A stretch of DNA of 47,010 nucleotides from the NCBI GenBank assembly GCA_011369465.1, contig DRQG01000106.1, positions 1-47,010 on the forward strand. The letters run 5' to 3'. The position numbers and the translations under genes were made by a program. The notes below the pieces were generated by a model. The model saw only the letters and a list, made by a program, of their open reading frames with translations. It made no database searches and had not been told where the DNA came from. This stretch comes from Caldithrix abyssi. Lineage in GTDB: Bacteria > Calditrichota > Calditrichia > Calditrichales > Calditrichaceae. Within the stretch, counting starts at the first letter, position 1. The number at the start of each line of letters is the position of its first letter. Below are positions 1 through 9,030 of this stretch, piece after piece.

Positions 1-20
1 ATAATTAATCTTAAACAACT

Positions 21-1772
21 TTATTTGTCTATTGAAAAAACAAGGTGAAATGTGGTACCTTCACCCGGCTCACTTTCCACTTCAATCGAACCATTATGAT
101 TTTCCACAATACGATACACAATAGCCAGCCCCAAACCGGTTCCCTCTTTTTTGGTTGTAAAAAAAGGATCGAATATCTTGGACAGATTTTCCTGGGAAAT
201 GCCCGAACCATTGTCCCGAATGGTAATATTTATTTTGTTGCCATCCGTGTTCATACCGATTTCCAATTGACCTTCTTTTTCCATTGCTTCAATCGCATTT
301 AAAAACAGATTCAGGAAAACCTGAGTGAGCATATCCGCGTCTGCCCTGATAAAAGGGGGCGGATCAGGTAGAAAATTTTCTACTATTTTTATTCTTTTGG
401 CTTTTATATCGGGTTGTGCCAGTTTTAAACTGTGCCGAATAACCGATCGGATATCCACAGAGGATAAATGCGGTTCCTGAGGTTTGGCAAAATTTAATAA
501 ATCCTGTATAACTCTATTTAAGCGGTCCACTTCATCAATCATAACCGACGCATAATTTCTATCCTCGGAACCCTCGGCAAATTTATTGCGAAAATATTGA
601 GCAAAACCTTTTATTGAACCAAGAGGATTTCGAATCTCATGGGCAATGCCGGCAGCCATCCGGCCTAAACTGGCCAGTCGTTCGGAACGTTGTATCTGTT
701 TTTCCAGGGAGCGTATATCGCGCAAATCCCGAAGAATGACCACCCACCCGATAACCATACCGGTTTCGTCTTTAAGTCGGCTCCAGGTGGTGTTTAATGG
801 TATGATTGTGTCGTCGTTTAAATGGCATTCCACTTGTTTTTGAATAATATCTTGTCCTTCAGCGAAAGATTCCGGCAATGTACACTTATTCAATACTTCG
901 CCGAGCGGTTTGCCTTTAACATTCTCTCCCTCCAGCTTCAGAAGACGAAGTGCATAACGGTTAATGGTTTCAATTCGTTGATGTTTATCAAGAGAGATCA
1001 AACCATCGGCCATACTCTCCACTACATTGCGCGTATAACTTTCCATTGTTTTGAGTGTTCGGCCCACCGCATAATAATTTTGCGCCAACAATAGAAAATA
1101 TAATGAAGCCGTTCCCAGCATAAAAAGAATAAGACCCGATATAATAGCCCAGCGCACATCTTCCTTTTTTGCGGCATCGTATTCCTGCATTTTTAAATCA
1201 AGAACGATGTACTGTGACCCCTGTGTAATTGAATCGTTACAGTTGTCCATCATCCAGTTACCCGACATCCAGCCGCCGCCGGAATTCGAGCGCTGATTAT
1301 TACCCAACGGCACAAAATAACGAATCAGACGAAAGACATTTGTGTTTTCGGATTTTTCAAAAATCAGGGTAACGGTTTCTTCTTTTGTCTCCGGCTTTGA
1401 AAAATAAGATAGAAACCGATCTTTGTTTGCGGTATGGCTATCAATGATAACGTCTTTATTCTCATCCACTAACATAATGCGGTCAATATTGGGGCCCTTT
1501 GCCGATTCTATAAAAAGCGTTTGTATTTGATTTCCGCCCCAACGCATCTCCATCATGCCTGTTCTGGCACCCGCTTCCATAGCCCGAATCAGAGTTTCCC
1601 CCTGCCGTTTCAGATGGTCTTTTAAGAGTTTTGTTTCCCTGTTATAGTTTAAATAGGTTAAAACAGCAACAATGACCAACAGCAGGACGGTTGCGGCAAT
1701 AAGACCTACAATCGGATAGTTTATACGTCTATTCGGGGATACTTCAAATGTTTTAATCTTTTTTAGCAGCAT
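21..1772 (-). CDS. ZraS-like PAS sensor histidine kinase
   Basis: Membrane two-component sensor kinase of 583 residues. A first membrane segment (about residues 19-42) and a second (about 208-230) enclose a periplasmic sensor region of about 165 residues; its start (LIRAMEAGARTGM) resembles ZraS/HydH zinc-type sensors. A PAS domain (about 245-350) follows. The DHp box has the phospho-acceptor at H378 (AHEIRNPLG), then an N box (NLFLNAIEAM), G1 (DNGSGIS) and a terminal FFTTKKEGTGLGL box, so the kinase is complete. It is the last gene of the minus-strand metal island, 67 bases after the HMA-CDF gene. No response regulator with a receiver domain is in the window; it may lie beyond the left edge. 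A metal signal is inferred from the neighbours and the ZraS-like sensor region. Confidence 0.88.
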   Translation of the reverse strand: MLLKKIKTFEVSPNRRINYPIVGLIAATVLLLVIVAVLTYLNYNRETKLLKDHLKRQGETLIRAMEAGARTGMMEMRWGGNQIQTLFIESAKGPNIDRIMLVDENKDVIIDSHTANKDRFLSYFSKPETKEETVTLIFEKSENTNVFRLIRYFVPLGNNQRSNSGGGWMSGNWMMDNCNDSITQGSQYIVLDLKMQEYDAAKKEDVRWAIISGLILFMLGTASLYFLLLAQNYYAVGRTLKTMESYTRNVVESMADGLISLDKHQRIETINRYALRLLKLEGENVKGKPLGEVLNKCTLPESFAEGQDIIQKQVECHLNDDTIIPLNTTWSRLKDETGMVIGWVVILRDLRDIRSLEKQIQRSERLASLGRMAAGIAHEIRNPLGSIKGFAQYFRNKFAEGSEDRNYASVMIDEVDRLNRVIQDLLNFAKPQEPHLSSVDIRSVIRHSLKLAQPDIKAKRIKIVENFLPDPPPFIRADADMLTQVFLNLFLNAIEAMEKEGQLEIGMNTDGNKINITIRDNGSGISQENLSKIFDPFFTTKKEGTGLGLAIVYRIVENHNGSIEVESEPGEGTTFHLVFSIDK

Positions 1773-1839
1773 CTATTTCTTAATTCCATAAACGTACCCG
1801 TCTATTCCATTCACGATTTAACATATTACCTACGCGAAT

Positions 1840-2652
1840 TTATTTTGCCAGTTTTAAGATTCTAAAAGCGCCTCGGGCGACCACAAGAAACAAAATGCCA
1901 CCGATAACGAGATCGGGATAGCGCGTGGCGGTTACCTGCACCAGTACACCGGCTAACATTACCCCAACATTTACGATAATATCATTGGAGGTAAATATGG
2001 CGCTGGCCTGCATGTGAGCTTCTTGACTTTTAGCCTTATTAATTAGATACAACGAAATCGAATTGCCTACCAAAGTAAAAGCCGAAACAATAATCATAAC
2101 CTCAAAAACAGGCATTTCGGCAAAACCGAGAAAACGGCGCACCACCTCTGCAAAACCAATGGCGGCCAGCAATAGTTGGAAATATCCACTCAATTTGGCC
2201 ACTTGCTTTTTATGGGTAACTGCTTTCCCTACGGCCAACAAACTCAGACCATAAACAATAGCATCGGCTAAATTATCCAGTGAATCTCCTATCAGGCCCA
2301 TAGAAGCGGCAAGAATACCGGCGATAATCTCCACGGCAAAAAAGCCAAAATTGATGATAAGTACCGTCCAGAGTATTTTTCTTTGCAAACCGGCATCTTC
2401 GGCGTCAAATATCCCTTCTGTCGGCTGCGTTGCTTGCAGAGAAGAATTAAAATTCAGCTCAGCAATTCTTGCCTCAATCTGATCTACTTTCCCCTCATGA
2501 TAAACATGTAGGGTGCGTTCGGGAATATCGAATTCCAGCTTCTTAATCTGTGGAAAACCATCCAGCTTCATGCGAATGATGTTTTCTTCCGACGGACAGT
2601 CCATTTTCTCTATTCGAAAGGTGGATTTCATTAAATCTGATTTTGCCGACAT
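1840..2652 (-). CDS. HMA-like domain fused to CDF-type cation transporter
   Basis: Predicted inner-membrane cation transporter of 270 residues. The N-terminal 55 or so residues look like a heavy-metal-associated fold with the degenerate motif KMDCPSEE, which has only one cysteine instead of CxxC. The rest is a CDF membrane domain with the acidic motif SLDNLAD in one helix and SNDIIVN in the helix where the usual HxxxD pair sits. No C-terminal cytoplasmic dimerisation domain follows. I chose ATG at 2652 because AGGAG stands 8 bases upstream; the frame stays open to 2724, but that part overlaps the preceding gene. The first 22 bases overlap the end of the CzcD-like gene, so the two are probably translationally coupled. 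Metal specificity cannot be read from the sequence. Confidence 0.85.
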   Translation of the reverse strand: MSAKSDLMKSTFRIEKMDCPSEENIIRMKLDGFPQIKKLEFDIPERTLHVYHEGKVDQIEARIAELNFNSSLQATQPTEGIFDAEDAGLQRKILWTVLIINFGFFAVEIIAGILAASMGLIGDSLDNLADAIVYGLSLLAVGKAVTHKKQVAKLSGYFQLLLAAIGFAEVVRRFLGFAEMPVFEVMIIVSAFTLVGNSISLYLINKAKSQEAHMQASAIFTSNDIIVNVGVMLAGVLVQVTATRYPDLVIGGILFLVVARGAFRILKLAK

Positions 2653-3536
2653 TCTTCTTCTCCTGCGTGTTCTATTTGAATGGTTGTATGCTGTATGGAA
2701 AACCTGTCGCTCAACACATCGCATCCCTGCCGTATAAAACGATCCTGGTCAATATCACTACCGGTAACTATGTGGACGGTCAGAGCGGTTTCCGTCGTAC
2801 TCATGGCCCAGATATGTAAATCATGAAAACTGAGCACTTCATCAAGCGATTTCAGGTAATCTTCGATACCCTGCTTATCGATGTTGTCTGGTACGGCATC
2901 CAGGGCCATATTTACAGAGTCTTTCAGCAGCCCCCAGGTGCCCCAGAAAATGATCAGAGCAATAACAATGCTCACCAACGGGTCTAACCAATATAAATCC
3001 GTAACCATAAGGACAAGTCCTACCAGAACCACGCCGAAGGAAATAGCCGCATCGGCCGCCATGTGTAAAAAGGCGCCTTTTATATTTAAATCTTCTTTCC
3101 GGCCGGAAAAGAACAGCAGGGCCGTGGCCGTGTTAATCACCACGCCGATCCCCGCCACCAGCATCACCGTACCCCCGGGAATCGGTTGCGGGTTGGTCAG
3201 CCGGCCGAAAGCTTCCCAGATAATTGCTCCGATAGCCACCAGCAGAATAAGAGCATTAAGAAAGGCGGCCAATACCGAAGATTTTTTGAATCCGTACGTG
3301 TATTTTTCCGTACGGGCTTTGCGTACCAGATAACTGGCACCCCAGGCCAACAGCAAACCCAGCACGTCGCTTAAATTATGACCGGCATCGGCAATGAGAG
3401 CCAATGAGTTGATCATGAGGCCATAACCCGCTTCCACCAGGATATAAACCACATTTAAACTAATGCCGATAGCAAAGGCTTTACCAAAATCTTTCGGAGG
3501 CGCATGCCCATGGTTGTGGGAGTGTTCAGAATCCAT
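2631..3536 (-). CDS. CzcD-like cation diffusion facilitator
   Basis: Cation/proton antiporter of the CDF family, 301 residues, exporting divalent metals such as Zn, Co or Cd from the cytoplasm. It opens with a histidine cluster (HSHNHGH), typical of CzcD/ZitB proteins. Metal-site motifs are clear: ADAGHNLSD in TM2 and HMAADAAIS in TM5, followed by a cytoplasmic dimerisation domain containing LHDLHIWAMS. ATG at 3536 is preferred over the longer frame from 3596 because GGAG lies 11 bases upstream and the histidine-rich start then becomes the true N terminus. It sits between the TPR gene and the overlapping HMA-CDF gene in the metal island. Confidence 0.93.
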   Translation of the reverse strand: MDSEHSHNHGHAPPKDFGKAFAIGISLNVVYILVEAGYGLMINSLALIADAGHNLSDVLGLLLAWGASYLVRKARTEKYTYGFKKSSVLAAFLNALILLVAIGAIIWEAFGRLTNPQPIPGGTVMLVAGIGVVINTATALLFFSGRKEDLNIKGAFLHMAADAAISFGVVLVGLVLMVTDLYWLDPLVSIVIALIIFWGTWGLLKDSVNMALDAVPDNIDKQGIEDYLKSLDEVLSFHDLHIWAMSTTETALTVHIVTGSDIDQDRFIRQGCDVLSDRFSIQHTTIQIEHAGEEECRQNQI

Positions 3537-3606
3537 AAACCTTTTATCTCCACAGTTATTCAGAGTTCTCTTTGTTAAACGAACGTTTAATTGCAAATAT
3601 ACCTGT

Positions 3607-4179
3607 TTATTGCTGCATTTCGTTTTTTATTCGTTTTATTTCCTGCCGTACTTTCGACGCGGTTTCTCCTTCGTCTTCCAAGGACAGGTATTTTTCGAAA
3701 TAATCCAGTGCTTTTTTATTGTTTTTCAGGTTAAAGCGATAAAGCACGGCTAACTGCAACCAACTGTCTCCGTATTCCGGAAATTTTTGGGTCGCCTGCG
3801 ATAGGGTACTCAGTGCTTCATTTATTTTACCCAGCCCTCTTTGGGCCACTCCCAAATCCACCAGCATTTCGGCATTATCCGGCCAGGATTCCGTTCCTTT
3901 AAGGAAAATCTCTTCCGCTTTAAGATACTGACCGGTGTTTAGATAAATATGTCCGAGTTCAAAGACTAACTGCAGATTATCCGGTTCGTTTGCCAAACGC
4001 GCTTCCAATGCTTTGATTTCCTGCGGTGATGGTCCTTGTTGTGCGTTTCCCTGTGGTACATCATCCCGCGAATGAATATGATCGGGCGGCTTTAAAGATT
4101 TAAAATAGATATTTCCCACATATAGAGTAAAAGCCACACCAGCGACAAGTAAAATAATTTTTGATCTGTTTAGCTCCAT
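3607..4179 (-). CDS. membrane-anchored TPR protein
   Basis: Protein of 190 residues with one N-terminal membrane helix (about residues 8-27) and then at least three tetratricopeptide repeats, seen as recurring patterns such as ELGHIYLNTGQYLKAEEIF and LGVAQRGLGKINEAL. The domain after the helix probably faces the periplasm and mediates protein-protein contacts. A short linker contains HIHSRDD. AAGGA lies about 8 bases before the ATG. It lies between the first PII-like gene (169 bases upstream) and the CDF pair (70 bases downstream); no enzymatic role can be assigned. Confidence 0.8.
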   Translation of the reverse strand: MELNRSKIILLVAGVAFTLYVGNIYFKSLKPPDHIHSRDDVPQGNAQQGPSPQEIKALEARLANEPDNLQLVFELGHIYLNTGQYLKAEEIFLKGTESWPDNAEMLVDLGVAQRGLGKINEALSTLSQATQKFPEYGDSWLQLAVLYRFNLKNNKKALDYFEKYLSLEDEGETASKVRQEIKRIKNEMQQ

Positions 4180-4348
4180 GGTTTATCCTTTCGTATAGTC
4201 ATCTAAATTCCTCATTTTTAAAGTTAGCCCTAAAATCAATACTGTAATTAGTGCATAAGCCTGGCACAATGTATCATAGGATTCAAATTACCGAATCGCT
4301 GAATACAATGTTACTTTAATATAAAAAATCTGAAGTCTTTCTTTAATG

Positions 4349-4687
4349 TTAAATAGCTTTCTCACCTTCTTCACCCGTTCGGATACTTTTTGCTCTTATT
4401 ACCTGCGTAACAAATATCTTACCATCTCCAATACGGCCTGTGTGCCCGTTTTGATAGATGCAATCCACTATTTTATCTACATCTTCATCTGGGCAGACGA
4501 TTTCAATTTTTATTTTGGGAGTAAACTCGACAACATAATCCTGGTAATAATGAGGAAAACTTTCGTCCTTTTCCCTGCCAAAACCACGCACATCACAAAC
4601 CGACATACCATGGATATGAAGCTTTTTTAAAGCTGTTTCCACTTTATTCAACATAAAGGGCTGGATATAAGCTTTAATCTCCTGCAT
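4349..4687 (-). CDS. PII-like signalling protein (RND-linked, copy 1)
   Basis: PII-superfamily protein of 112 residues, the usual length of GlnB/GlnK. The start MQEIKAYIQPFML matches the PII N terminus, and the B-loop TGRIGDGKIFV and C-terminal RTGEEGEKAI are well kept. In the T-loop the position of GlnB Tyr51 aligns with histidine (DESFPHYYQDY), so classical uridylylation is doubtful. The start at 4687 has AAGGAG about 7 bases upstream; the longer frame to 4723 has none. It is 62 bases downstream of an RND pump gene. A PII subgroup linked to CusA-like pumps (PII-NG) is described, and this fits that group. A role in sensing or tuning the pump is inference. Confidence 0.9.
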   Translation of the reverse strand: MQEIKAYIQPFMLNKVETALKKLHIHGMSVCDVRGFGREKDESFPHYYQDYVVEFTPKIKIEIVCPDEDVDKIVDCIYQNGHTGRIGDGKIFVTQVIRAKSIRTGEEGEKAI

Positions 4688-4749
4688 AATTTTCTCCTTA
4701 TTTATCATAATATCCCGGGGCAAGAAGTTGCTATTAATTGCCCGCAGGG

Positions 4750-7700
4750 TTAAAATTCTACCCTCTTTTTCTCAAACCAGGCGTACAATGTCGGCAAAAC
4801 AAAAAGCGTTAAAAAGGTTGAAGAGACCAACCCGCCGATAACTACCGTTGCCAAAGGGCGTTGAACTTCCGAGCCGGTGCCGCTGGAAAACAGCAAAGGT
4901 ATTAAACCCAGACTGGCCACCAGGGCAGTCATTAACACGGGGCGCAGTCTCAGTTTTGAACCGGTAATAATCGCATCGTGTAAGCTGAGACCTTCGTTGC
5001 GCAACTGGTTAAAATAAGAAACCATCACGACACCGTTCAACACGGCAACGCCAAATAAAGCGATAAAACCGACAGATGCCGGTACACTTAAATAAAGCCC
5101 GGAAAAGAACAGAGCCAATATTCCACCGATCACAGCGAAAGGAACATTCAATATAATCAAAAAGGCGTTGCGCACCGAGTTAAAAGTTGAAAACAACATT
5201 ACAAAAATAAGCAGAATGGTCAATGGAACGATCAGCGCCAAACGGGCCATGGCCCGCTGCTGGTTTTCGAACTGTCCGCCGAAGGTGACATAATAACCTG
5301 GCGGTAAGCTAATCTTTTGAGCAATATTTTTCTGAGTCTCTGCCACAAAGCTGCCCATGTCTCTGCCTTCCACGTTGCACTGGATGGATATACGGCGCTG
5401 GCTGTTATCCCGGCTAATTTGCTTTGGCCCGACAATCAAACTGATATCCGCAACCTGGACAAGGGGAATACGGCCGCCATCGGGTGTGGAAATCAATGTA
5501 TTTCTGATCTTATCCAAATTATCCCGATACGTTTCGTTAAAACGGATGAAAATATCGAACCGTTTTTGTCCCTGAAATACCTGGCCTACGGTCGAACCGC
5601 CGATAGCGGTCTCAATAACTTCCTGTACTTCGTCCACATTCATTCCCAGCCTGGCAATGCGGTCGCGGTTTACTTTTATTTGTATTTGCGGTTTTCCGGC
5701 AATCTGTTCCATTTGGATATCGGCCGCACCGGGAATATCCGAGACCACAGCCTGTATTTCAGCGCCTTTTTTTGCCAAAACATCGAGATCGTCTCCAAAC
5801 AGTTTTATAGCCAATTGCGCCTTAACGCCGCTCAACAGCTCGTCAACACGCATTTGGATGGGCTGAGTAAAATTAAACAAAATTCCGGGAAATTCATTCA
5901 ATTTTTGCCGCATTTTTTCTACCAGTTCCGCCTTGTTTTCAACCGTACTCCATTCTTCTTCCGGTTTTAGAATTACATAAATTTCCGAATTATTTACCGG
6001 TTCCGGATCACCGCCGACTTCGGCACGGCCTACCCTGGATATAACATCGACAACTTCCGGGAATTCCATCAAACGCGGTTCCATAGCTGCGGAAATTTCG
6101 GCGGCTTGTTGCAACGAAGTGCTTGGCGAAAGCGTAATACGCACAGCCAGAGTGCCTTCATCCAATATGGGCACAAACTCTGTTCCCAAAAAGGGTATAA
6201 GCAGCAAACTGCCTAAAAGCAGTAGTAAAGCCGTTACCGCTACCTTTACACGATGGTTGATTACTTTTTCGAGCAGAGGAACATAGGTCGATTGCAGAAA
6301 ATTAACAATAAAATTAGGTTTTTCCTTAATACCTTTTCTAAAGAAATATGTACATAGAACCGGCACCAGTGTCAGCGAGAATATTAAAGACCCCAGCATA
6401 GCAAAACTAATCGTAAAAGCCATCGGACTGAACAACTTCCCTTCTACTTCCTGCAAGGTGAAAAGCGGCAAAAACACTATGATGATGATGGATATGGCAA
6501 ACACAATCGGACGCCCCACTTCACGGGCTGCTTGTAAAATTGTGGGTATGGTTTTACTCTCATCGCTATTATCCTCACTTAAATGGCGTATGATGTTTTC
6601 CACCATAACAATCGAACCATCTACCATCATACCGATTCCAATGGCCAATCCTCCCAGAGACATAAGGTTTGCGGACATGCCAAAATAGTTCATTAATATG
6701 AAGGCTAAAAGAGCGGATAGCGGCAGTGTAAGTGTTACGATTAAAGCGCTGCGAACATTGCCTAAAAACAGGAGAAGAATAATAATCACCAATATGCCGC
6801 CCTCAAGAAGAGCGTCTTTAACCGTATCGGTGGCCTTTTTTACCAGATCGGCCTGGTCGTAATAGGGAACCACTTTAACGCCTTTGGGAAGAGAGGCGTT
6901 AATCTGCTCGACTTTCTTTTTTATATTGTTGATTACTTCCGAGGTGTTTTCACCCAGTAATTTTAATACAATCCCGGAAACGATTTCGCCTTTGTTATTC
7001 ATCGAAACCAGTCCGCGTCTGATTTCGGGGCCATAAACTACCTTGGCGATATCACGGATGAAAACCGGTATGCCGTTTCTGCGCACTACTTTTATATTTT
7101 CGATATCCTTTAAAGAAGATACCCAGCCTAACCCGCGGATTAGATATTCTTCGGAATCGCGGACAATAAAATTTCCGCCGACATTGCGGTTGTTTGATTT
7201 TACCACGGCCAGAATTTCATCCAGTGTGATATCATATTTTTGCATAAGAATGGGGTCTAGTTGAATCTGATACTGTTTTACTTCGCCTCCGAAACTGAGA
7301 ATCTCGGTAACGCCGGGTACGGTGCGTAACTGAAACTTCACTACCCAATCCTGAATCTCACGCAATTCCATCAGCGAGTAACCCTCGCCCTGTAAATAAT
7401 ACTGGTAAACCTGACCTAATCCGGATGTTATCGGTCCTAACTCCGGATCGCCTAAACCTTCGGGGATTTCACCTTTAGCCGATTGAAGCCGTTCAAACAC
7501 TAACTGACGGGCGAAATAAATATCGACGTTGTCTTCGAAATAAACCGATACCACCGATAAACCAAATGTGGAAACCGATTTCACTTCACGGATATCGGGC
7601 AAACCATTCATGGCCACTTCGATGGGATAAGTGATCAGTTTTTCCACTTCCTCCGGGGCCAACCCGGGGGCTTCCGTGAACACTTGTACCAATACCGGTG

Positions 7701-7827
7701 AAACATCGGGAAAAGCGTCGATGGGTAATTTGTTTAACGAGATAAAGCCGGCCGCAACGATCAGAATAGTAAAAATTAGAATAAGTAACCGTTGGCGGGC
7801 GGCGAATTCAATGATTTTATTGATCAT
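4750..7827 (-). CDS. heavy-metal RND efflux pump (CzcA/CusA family), copy 1
   Basis: Inner-membrane proton-driven RND transporter of 1025 residues, the family's normal size, with the two-fold repeat of periplasmic loops and twelve predicted helices. Family hallmarks include LPIDAFPDVSP near the N terminus and MVDGSIVMVEN in TM4. The first of the two TM4 acidic residues of CzcA is replaced (GIGMMVDG), as in CusA, but the following residue is Gly, not Ala. The positions of CusA methionines 573 and 623 are Ser (LSPST) and Asn (NNSEIYVILKP), so Cu(I)/Ag(I) transport is unlikely and a divalent cation is favoured. AAGGAG is 8 bases before the ATG. Only 12 bases separate it from the adaptor gene upstream. 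Confidence 0.95.
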   Translation of the reverse strand: MINKIIEFAARQRLLILIFTILIVAAGFISLNKLPIDAFPDVSPVLVQVFTEAPGLAPEEVEKLITYPIEVAMNGLPDIREVKSVSTFGLSVVSVYFEDNVDIYFARQLVFERLQSAKGEIPEGLGDPELGPITSGLGQVYQYYLQGEGYSLMELREIQDWVVKFQLRTVPGVTEILSFGGEVKQYQIQLDPILMQKYDITLDEILAVVKSNNRNVGGNFIVRDSEEYLIRGLGWVSSLKDIENIKVVRRNGIPVFIRDIAKVVYGPEIRRGLVSMNNKGEIVSGIVLKLLGENTSEVINNIKKKVEQINASLPKGVKVVPYYDQADLVKKATDTVKDALLEGGILVIIILLLFLGNVRSALIVTLTLPLSALLAFILMNYFGMSANLMSLGGLAIGIGMMVDGSIVMVENIIRHLSEDNSDESKTIPTILQAAREVGRPIVFAISIIIIVFLPLFTLQEVEGKLFSPMAFTISFAMLGSLIFSLTLVPVLCTYFFRKGIKEKPNFIVNFLQSTYVPLLEKVINHRVKVAVTALLLLLGSLLLIPFLGTEFVPILDEGTLAVRITLSPSTSLQQAAEISAAMEPRLMEFPEVVDVISRVGRAEVGGDPEPVNNSEIYVILKPEEEWSTVENKAELVEKMRQKLNEFPGILFNFTQPIQMRVDELLSGVKAQLAIKLFGDDLDVLAKKGAEIQAVVSDIPGAADIQMEQIAGKPQIQIKVNRDRIARLGMNVDEVQEVIETAIGGSTVGQVFQGQKRFDIFIRFNETYRDNLDKIRNTLISTPDGGRIPLVQVADISLIVGPKQISRDNSQRRISIQCNVEGRDMGSFVAETQKNIAQKISLPPGYYVTFGGQFENQQRAMARLALIVPLTILLIFVMLFSTFNSVRNAFLIILNVPFAVIGGILALFFSGLYLSVPASVGFIALFGVAVLNGVVMVSYFNQLRNEGLSLHDAIITGSKLRLRPVLMTALVASLGLIPLLFSSGTGSEVQRPLATVVIGGLVSSTFLTLFVLPTLYAWFEKKRVEF

Positions 7828-7839
7828 GATTAATTCTCC

Positions 7840-9030
7840 TTAGTGTTGGTCTCCGCCAAACGATTCTTTTTCCATTTCCGATTTCACAAAAAATGCTTTG
7901 CGCAGCACAAGCCGGTCGTCTTTTTCAATTCCGCTTTTAATTTCTACCAGACTATCCGCTCTTATTCCCGGGCGTACATTTCTCCTTACAAATGAATTCG
8001 GTTCTTTCTCAATAAACACAAAGTATTCTTCCCCGTCGAACTGAAGCGCTTGTTCGGGAACAACCAAAACGGAATCCGGTCGTGAATAGTAAAAATATAC
8101 GGTGGTGAACATATTGGGTATCAGCTCGGTTTTTCCTTCGCTTATTTTGACAAACACCTTAAAGGTGCGTGATTCCGGGTGCAGTTCCTTATTAATCTTG
8201 ATAACTTTGCCGGAGAACCTTTTCCCGGGCAGAGCGGTGGCTTCTATTTGTACTTTCTGCCCTTTCTTAAGATTGACATAATCTTTCTCATAAACTCCCG
8301 CTTCCACCCAAATGCGAGTGTTATCGATTACTTTCATAATATCGGTATCGGGCTGGATCAGTTGTCCCAATTCAATATTACGTTCGGTTACGTACCCGCT
8401 GATGGGACTTTTAACGACCAGTACACCGCGGCGGTGTTCTTTGCTGCTGAACATGGTTTCCACATCTTCATCGCTAAACCCCAATGAATGAAGTTTACGG
8501 TCGGCGGCCGCCTTTAACTCCGCTTCGGCTCGTTCATAGTTTGCCTTTGCCGTAATCAGGTCCTTTTCCGCTTTAATATCTTCCTGACGCAATTTTTTAA
8601 TTCGCTCATAATTTGCTTTTTCCGCTTCAAAATCCGCTTTGGCGCGGATGTAATCTGCCGTGATGTTAGCAATTTCCAGACTTTCCAGCTCGAACAGGGG
8701 GTCGCCTTTTTTTACATAATCACCAATCTGAACATGAATTTTGCGTACCCGCCCGGTTACCAGGCTGTTTAAATGAGCAACATAATCGGGATTAACAACC
8801 ACTTTCCCCTGTGCGCTGAAACTCTGGTGCAGAATAGAATATTGCGGTCTTCCGACTTTGATGCCGATCTCCTGAATAATTTTAGGAGAAAGAACGATTT
8901 CCGAACCATGCTCTTTGGTACCGGAATCCACATTCTCTTTATTTTTTTCAGTACAACCATAAATGGACAACCCTAATAAGATCAGAATAATTAACGTCGT
9001 TTTAATAATGCTCGGTTCTTTTAAATTCAT
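7840..9030 (-). CDS. RND periplasmic adaptor lipoprotein (CusB/CzcB type), copy 1
   Basis: Membrane-fusion protein of 396 residues linking the RND pump to the outer-membrane factor. The N terminus has a hydrophobic segment ending in IYGC, a plausible lipobox with the lipidated Cys at residue 26. The lipoyl halves (GRVRKIHVQIGDYVKKGDPLF and SPISGYVTERNIELGQ) are separated by a long coiled-coil alpha-hairpin rich in Ala, Glu and Lys (about residues 120-190). Beta-barrel and membrane-proximal domains follow. The start overlaps the end of the outer-membrane factor gene by four bases (ATGA), showing translational coupling. It is a full-length adaptor, unlike copy 2. Confidence 0.93.
   Translation of the reverse strand: MNLKEPSIIKTTLIILILLGLSIYGCTEKNKENVDSGTKEHGSEIVLSPKIIQEIGIKVGRPQYSILHQSFSAQGKVVVNPDYVAHLNSLVTGRVRKIHVQIGDYVKKGDPLFELESLEIANITADYIRAKADFEAEKANYERIKKLRQEDIKAEKDLITAKANYERAEAELKAAADRKLHSLGFSDEDVETMFSSKEHRRGVLVVKSPISGYVTERNIELGQLIQPDTDIMKVIDNTRIWVEAGVYEKDYVNLKKGQKVQIEATALPGKRFSGKVIKINKELHPESRTFKVFVKISEGKTELIPNMFTTVYFYYSRPDSVLVVPEQALQFDGEEYFVFIEKEPNSFVRRNVRPGIRADSLVEIKSGIEKDDRLVLRKAFFVKSEMEKESFGGDQH

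Noticed and set aside
2653-2724. Longer N terminus for the HMA-CDF protein
   Set aside because: The extra 24 residues are basic and lie inside the CzcD-like gene; the ATG at 2652 has a good AGGAG.
4262-4277. TGGCAC on the plus strand as a second sigma54 promoter
   Set aside because: The -12 part reads ATCAT instead of TTGC, and no plus-strand gene follows.
5317-5970. 217-codon open frame antisense to RND copy 1
   Set aside because: Opposite strand of a well-conserved pump gene; the product has no recognisable domain.
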